Below are positions 58,735 to 64,000 of a DNA stretch of 64,000 nt, piece by piece. The position numbers and the translations under genes are program-made. The notes under the pieces were generated by a model. That model was not told the origin of the DNA. It saw nothing but the letters and a program-made list of their open reading frames with translations, and made no database searches. Source of the DNA: Apostichopus japonicus (Eukaryota; Echinodermata; Holothuroidea; Aspidochirotida; Stichopodidae); contig NC_092567.1 in assembly GCF_037975245.1 (NCBI RefSeq), positions 7,812,714 through 7,876,713 on the forward strand. Direction: 5' to 3'. Position 1 is the first letter of the stretch; every line of letters begins with the position of its first letter.

Positions 58735-59110
58735 ACGTGTGTGTGTGTGTGCGTCTGTGACACTTGCTTGGGTCAGCGATAACTCAACAACTGAGTGATG
58801 GATATTTGTCATATTTGCTATGTAGATGTATTATAGTGGAATTGAGCTAACCTAGGTAAACAGTTGCTGGTTAATATCTGGGTCCCCGAATGTTTGGGGC
58901 CCAATATTTTGGGATCAAGGCCCAACTTTTATTTTCAACAAGTTCATTGGGCCCGGATTTGTAAATTGTGAGGGCAAAATTTATAGGCCCAATTTTTGGA
59001 GAGGGCCAACATTTTATAATGCAATAACTCTACATCCTTCAAGTGTATCTGATTGTATCCAAACTTGGAATACATTTGTTGTTTAATAGCTGGTACATGT
59101 AGGCATAAAT
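58735..59110. repeat. GT-rich leader and diverged repeat related to the 29.3 kb array
   Basis: (GT)n then GTCTGTGACACTTGCTT and ATAACTCAACA parallel the start of the 29335 array. The following stretch reiterates GGGCCCAAT-like motifs (58895-59010) and then AACTCTACATCCTTCAAGTG. Relationship inferred from the leader only. Confidence 0.4.
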
Positions 59111-59295
59111 ATTAAGATGATGTGAGATGGCATACTACAGTTTAGTATTCCACAGGAACCATAGTGACCGTTGGACTCTATGCTCTCAGTGTTTCACTTT
59201 TCATTTTATCTTTTCCTTACAGTGGTTTAGTTTACTGCATCTTTTAAAGTTTCTACTTGTTTGTTACACTTAAGGAGAATCAAACCCAACAATCA

Positions 59296-59564
59296 TATTA
59301 ATAATATGTGATAGGTAAGCTATCGATTATTGTCATATTATGTGACAGGTAAGCTATCGATCATTATAATATTTTGTGATAGGTAAGCTATCGACCATGT
59401 TAATATTACATGATATGTAACTATCGATCATGTTATTATTACATGATAGGTTAGCTATCGACCATGTTAATATTATATGACAGGTAAGCTATCGATCATT
59501 TTAATATTATGTGATATGTAAGCTATCGTTCATTTTAATATTACGTGATAGGTAAGCTATCGAC
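59296..59564. repeat. 34-bp minisatellite, eight units
   Basis: Eight copies of GTGATAGGTAAGCTATCGA followed by TCATTTTAATATTAT, spaced about 34 bp. The GATAG/CTATC arms make a small hairpin with loop GTAAG. Most units carry AGGTAAG, identical to the consensus 5' splice site on the plus strand. Confidence 0.85.
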
Positions 59565-62500
59565 GAGCGAGTCCATTTACAGTAGGTGACTTTACGCATT
59601 TGAGAACAATTGCATTTGAACTTGGAAATACCGTTTCTATACAATACTCGTAGATTTGAATAAGTTTTGAAATATTACATTTTGCCTTCATTGATTGCTT
59701 CATATACAGTCTTGCTTTATAAGGTATATACGCAAAACCTTAAACAGCTATTGTTTTAGCGTTACATAATTTTGTCGTAGTAAAGCTGATAAGTATTCCT
59801 TAAATACAAAGATCGGCTCTGTATTGTACATACTCTTCATCTTTTTCTTTCATTGTTACTTCAATGCACTTTATAAATGATTCTACTGGTTTCATTTTAT
59901 TTCAGATCTTCTTTATTATCTTTATACTCCAATATTTTCCTTCGATTTAGAACAATTCTAAGACCATACCTAATGCTTGCTCTAATTATTGTTATATTTA
60001 GTCATTAATTGCTAGATTGCATTCTACTTCATCCATTTATTAATTTTACTTTCTTTCAAGATTTAGTTGCTTTCTTTCGTTTCTCCTATTCTTATGAATT
60101 AATCTTTGATATTACTCACGCGTAATACAGTGAATATTATAAGAATTTTGTTAAATGTTATCATAATAACAAAGACTGGCTGTCTATACCGTTATACCAT
60201 TGCTTGTGTTATTCAAAATCATACTAAAACATTATCTTAGACATTATTTAATAACAATGAGTTGCTTTTTTTATAATCCAGTTCTTTATTCCATTATCTC
60301 TAATTATGTTTCTTTGAAGACAATAAGAACACGTGACTGACGTAATATAGTTAGATGTTAACATAATAGCAACGAAGATACTGTTTTGTATATTTAAGAT
60401 GAACCTTAAATGTAATGATTTTCTCTCCGTACATATTTTTCATCTTCTTGTATCGTAATTTTGCTTTTTTTTTAATGTTGCTGATTGATGATTAATAAAT
60501 ATTCATGATCTTTACATTATAACTTAGTTCTTGTCGTATTTGCTTTAAGCCAATTGGATATTATGAAACCTCAAGTTTACCAATATTACCCAGGCAACGT
60601 TCCAAAAAACTGAATATATTTACATAGCATAAAAAAAACACAGATTGACAGATAAATATGAATGAAAACACCGCGTTGCAGTGTTTATGATATTAGATAT
60701 TTCCAAGGAAATAATTGTTACTTTATTTTGTAATTGATCTTGGTATCTTCCATATTTCTGTATGCTTGTACAAATAAAAGCTGTTTGCAGCCAAACACAC
60801 TTGTTCCCTTTGAGGCGATCCTGGTCTCTGATAGTGATACAATCACGACATATTAATCCCGTTTATCTGTTACTATTTCATAAGTTCGTATCATGGAATC
60901 TAATGATGAAATTATTGATATGTATTGATGTTGTAATTCCAATGGAAGCAATAAAAAACTAATCAGAGAAATGTTGTCAACAGTGTTATCTCTATGTAAC
61001 ATGTAGTATATGTAGTAACTTGTTCTGGCCTACATTAAGATCACATAGAATGTTATGTCTATACAAAAAGAAAAAGAAAACAATGTTGACGTATGTGAAG
61101 TATATTTTTACCCCTCTTTTGGGAGTTGGCGGGAAACATTGTTTAACGAGAAGAAATTAAAACGCAAAAAGCTAGTTGATCCATTTCGAGGGTGCAACAG
61201 GAACGGTATGGGTGTGAAAGGCTTCTGTGACCGAAAAGATGTTAAAACCTGATCATGTTTGGTAAGGTTATGGGTGAAAATAATTTAACGTTTAACGACG
61301 CTTTAAATTGTACTTATGTGCTTATTTGTAACATTTTTTTCGTCTCCCTAGCCAATCCATGTAAGGTTAACTAATATGATAATATTATCAACCTATCTAA
61401 CCATGTGGCTGTGGCCGTACACCTGCTGATAAGAATAAACTGTTTGAACTTATAATACAGGATAAAATACATTTGTGTTATCTGACACAAATTTAGTGTA
61501 ATATTTTACTGCTTCATTTACAAGCATTCTATCTGCATGTATTATTACATCGTGTAATGATATCTTACTTTACCTGAAATTACTCTTACGAAAACGTTAC
61601 TTTACACTTCAGTGATGAAAGAAAGTGTTCCTCTCTTTATAAATCATAAAGCAGCCGTATTACGACTTACCAAGAATGTTACCAAAATCTTCAGAGTATT
61701 CCAAAACAGAGCAGTTAATCAAAATAAGGTATCTTGTTTTAAGTTGGTTAATGAGAGTACATAAATATTGTTACCCTTCGTCATCCAGCTATTTTTTTTT
61801 TCTAGAGTAAATTCTTTGAAGAACTAAAGATGAACTGGAAACATCCAAACTTTAATGTATTGTTTGTTTAGATTAATCATAACAATTTTAACAAACAACT
61901 TTGTTTCGGTAGCCTTGAAGCGAAAACAGATTTATCAAAATCAACCGAAATATATATTTTAAATATACAAATAAAAATATATTTAGCCTAAACGAAATAG
62001 TTCAACATTACAGACTAACATTCAATCTAATAAAATGCACTTAATATATATTGCATTCAAAACGAAACCGTTTCTCTGCACTGACCTTTACAATATCAGC
62101 ATCGATCGCCGCACAGTTCTCATATCTCTGTGAATAAAGCGTACGAGCGCCCTCTTAAATAATAAAGTTTGGAATCACACGGAAGAAGGACACAACTATC
62201 TTCTGATTATAATAAAGGTATCGTACGATGAAGACTGTGGATTACTCTCAGGATAGTCAGAGTGAGGTTGTAGGATTATTTCGATCATCCATGTTTATTT
62301 GATGCAAGAAGGGCCGCCCTGATGTTCATTTGTTGTTGATGTTTACAATAATGAATATTCAAAGAACATAGTGATATAGATATTAAACATCAAGAGAAAC
62401 AACAGTGGAATCAGAGTAATGTACAGCTTACTACAATCAAAGCTATTTACATTCCTCGGAGGTTGGGGCGGGGGAGTTTTGAAAGATTATAACCAATTTG

Positions 62501-64000
62501 ATTTCGTTAACGTTGTGAATACAACCATACATTTACAGGCTAAATTTAGTTATAGCTAAATCATTCGTTTAAACGATATGTTTATGATGGAAGTTAAAGG
62601 CCAAACTTGTTTTTATGTACAGAATTTGAACAGGATGACTTTCGAAATATTGCTTGTCATGGACATTTTACATATATGGATACAAACGATTATTCCGGTT
62701 AATTAGTCCATAATCTAGCATTTTGAACGATACGTCTGTATTGTCGGTCGAAAAACCTTTATTAACAATGATAAACTCCGAATATTAACCAGACAACCGG
62801 TCTAAATTTTAACCGATAATCCAATGTCATTGCCTATAAGGTTTACTTTCCAGTTGTAAATCCTGCACACAAAGATAAATACGGGTTGAATGACTAGTTT
62901 AAACGTGTAAATTTACTTCCCAAAATTTACACATATTTTCAATTATATTACCATCAAAGTATGAGTAATTTTATACAGATTTGATGAGTAGATAATATGT
63001 ATACTCATTATAGCTGAGTATTTCTACTCACATTCTTCCTTTACTCTTCTGTCCCATTTTTAACACACTTTTGGTTTTATTACTCGTATGCATCTGTAGC
63101 TGAGTAAAATGACACAGTAAAATATTTAAAAAGACAAGTTTTAAGATTTTTCTCTTTTATTTTATATAATTCTTTTGGTAATAAAAAATCAGTTATCCAG
63201 CTCTTTTGACAACATATTTCTATGATTTGGTTGATAAAAATTTTATGAATTAAATGATCAATAAAAACAATGCAGTTATGAAGAGTTACTCTGTTCCTTT
63301 TACACACAGATCTAGATATAAAGAGCGACCTTAAAAGTTGTTTTAAAAATAAACAGGCTTACTGAGATTGTGAAAACACTGTAGTCAGCCCTCTTAATCA
63401 CATTTACTTGTTTGACAAGTTTCAGTTGTTTTGCTGCTGCTAGAAGTAACATATCATAATAATTCAAGACTAGTTATTGTAACAATAAACTTTGTAAAGT
63501 ATATGAATACTGTAAAACAAACTAAAATAATGTGCAGCAGCTTGCTTCTTTAAGAACTGCATGCTGAATAACCATGTGATGAAGTAACATAAATAGCAAC
63601 TCGACATACCTCTTATATACAACTAGATAAGTAGCAATTGTTATCTTCTTTTACATGAAGTGTTCTAAAAGACACTGAAAGGATGGTGATAATGTTATAA
63701 CAAAATCCAACTTACTTTAACATTTACTTTACTTCAGGTTTCAGTGTGAAATCATAGTGAAGTTACATATTTTGACAGCGACATACATTTATAAGTAGTT
63801 ACCATAACAAACAAAATGAAACAGTGAAGGTTCAATATTAAAGATAAAATGTAAATCTTAAAAGGAGTTTGCAGCAATGATATCAGCTACTGTCCGAGGA
63901 TAAAAGATCACATGTACATATTGGGCCTGCTTTCAGTTTGAGCAATAGCATTCCATAAAATAATGTTGCATTCGGCTATCTTTGGATATTGTATGTTTAA
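59565..64000. other. AT-rich sequence, nothing recognised
   Basis: About 4.4 kb without a convincing exon, terminal repeat or array. Short frames (for example 61055-61252 plus and 63080-63307 minus) are AT-biased and show no motifs or fitting splice sites. Confidence 0.5.

Noticed and set aside
59296-59564. Regular repeat array resembling a CRISPR array
   Set aside because: The whole 34-bp unit is repeated with drift and there are no unique spacers. The host is eukaryotic, so it is a minisatellite.
1-64000. tRNA, rRNA or other structured RNA genes
   Set aside because: I scanned for T-loop GTTCRANYC and cloverleaf arms by eye and found no convincing candidate. A covariance-model search would settle this.

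Overview
This window is non-coding-rich, AT-rich metazoan DNA. It has spliceosomal GT-AG introns of many kilobases, a heavy load of hAT-type DNA transposons and MITEs, several segmental and tandem duplications, and very long poly(G)/poly(C) runs. I see no bacterial operon, phage or organelle content. The leucine-rich-repeat exon and the repeat landscape fit a marine invertebrate, perhaps an echinoderm such as a sea cucumber. That placement is inference with low to moderate confidence.

Layout. (1) 1-14305: a roughly 5 kb segment occurs twice in direct orientation (1-5355 and 9523-14305). Between and beyond the copies lie two small minus-strand open blocks (14548-14501 and 7657-7547). They have compatible splice sites and phases and look like the first two coding exons of a membrane-anchored protein. 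(2) 15051-22328: a transposon-dense block with a telomere-motif-containing MITE, a 1.7 kb hAT-like element with a perfect 8-bp target-site duplication, and a nested composite. (3) 25333-57631: the clearest gene, on the plus strand. It is the 3' part of a leucine-rich-repeat gene with exons at 25333-25541, 33277-33356, 39871-39929, 50980-51015, 55560-55609 and 57454-57631. Every junction is GT-AG and every phase matches (0, 2, 1, 0, 0, 2). The LRR exon resembles those of NLR-type receptors, but no NACHT or other upstream domain is in the window. The frame meets a TAA two bases before the donor of the fifth exon, yet stays open for 58 codons in the sixth exon.

The introns carry most of the remaining interest. 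Intron 2 holds a fold-back element built from inverted arrays of a 16-bp motif. Intron 3 holds an intronic duplication in which one copy was interrupted by two hAT insertions (42192-45805 and 46256-47414); the other copy preserves both empty sites. Intron 3 also has a 20-bp tandem array of CRE-like TGACGTCA sites about 250 bp upstream of the fourth exon. (4) 57566-64000: a perfect 198-bp tandem duplication that starts inside the last exon, a 303-bp hAT MITE with perfect TSD, a 34-bp minisatellite, then about 4.4 kb of AT-rich sequence in which I recognise nothing.

Most short ORFs in the window are chance openings or lie inside repeats and are not annotated as genes. The only transposase coding I recognise is a hAT C-terminal dimerisation domain at 45633-45262 (minus).
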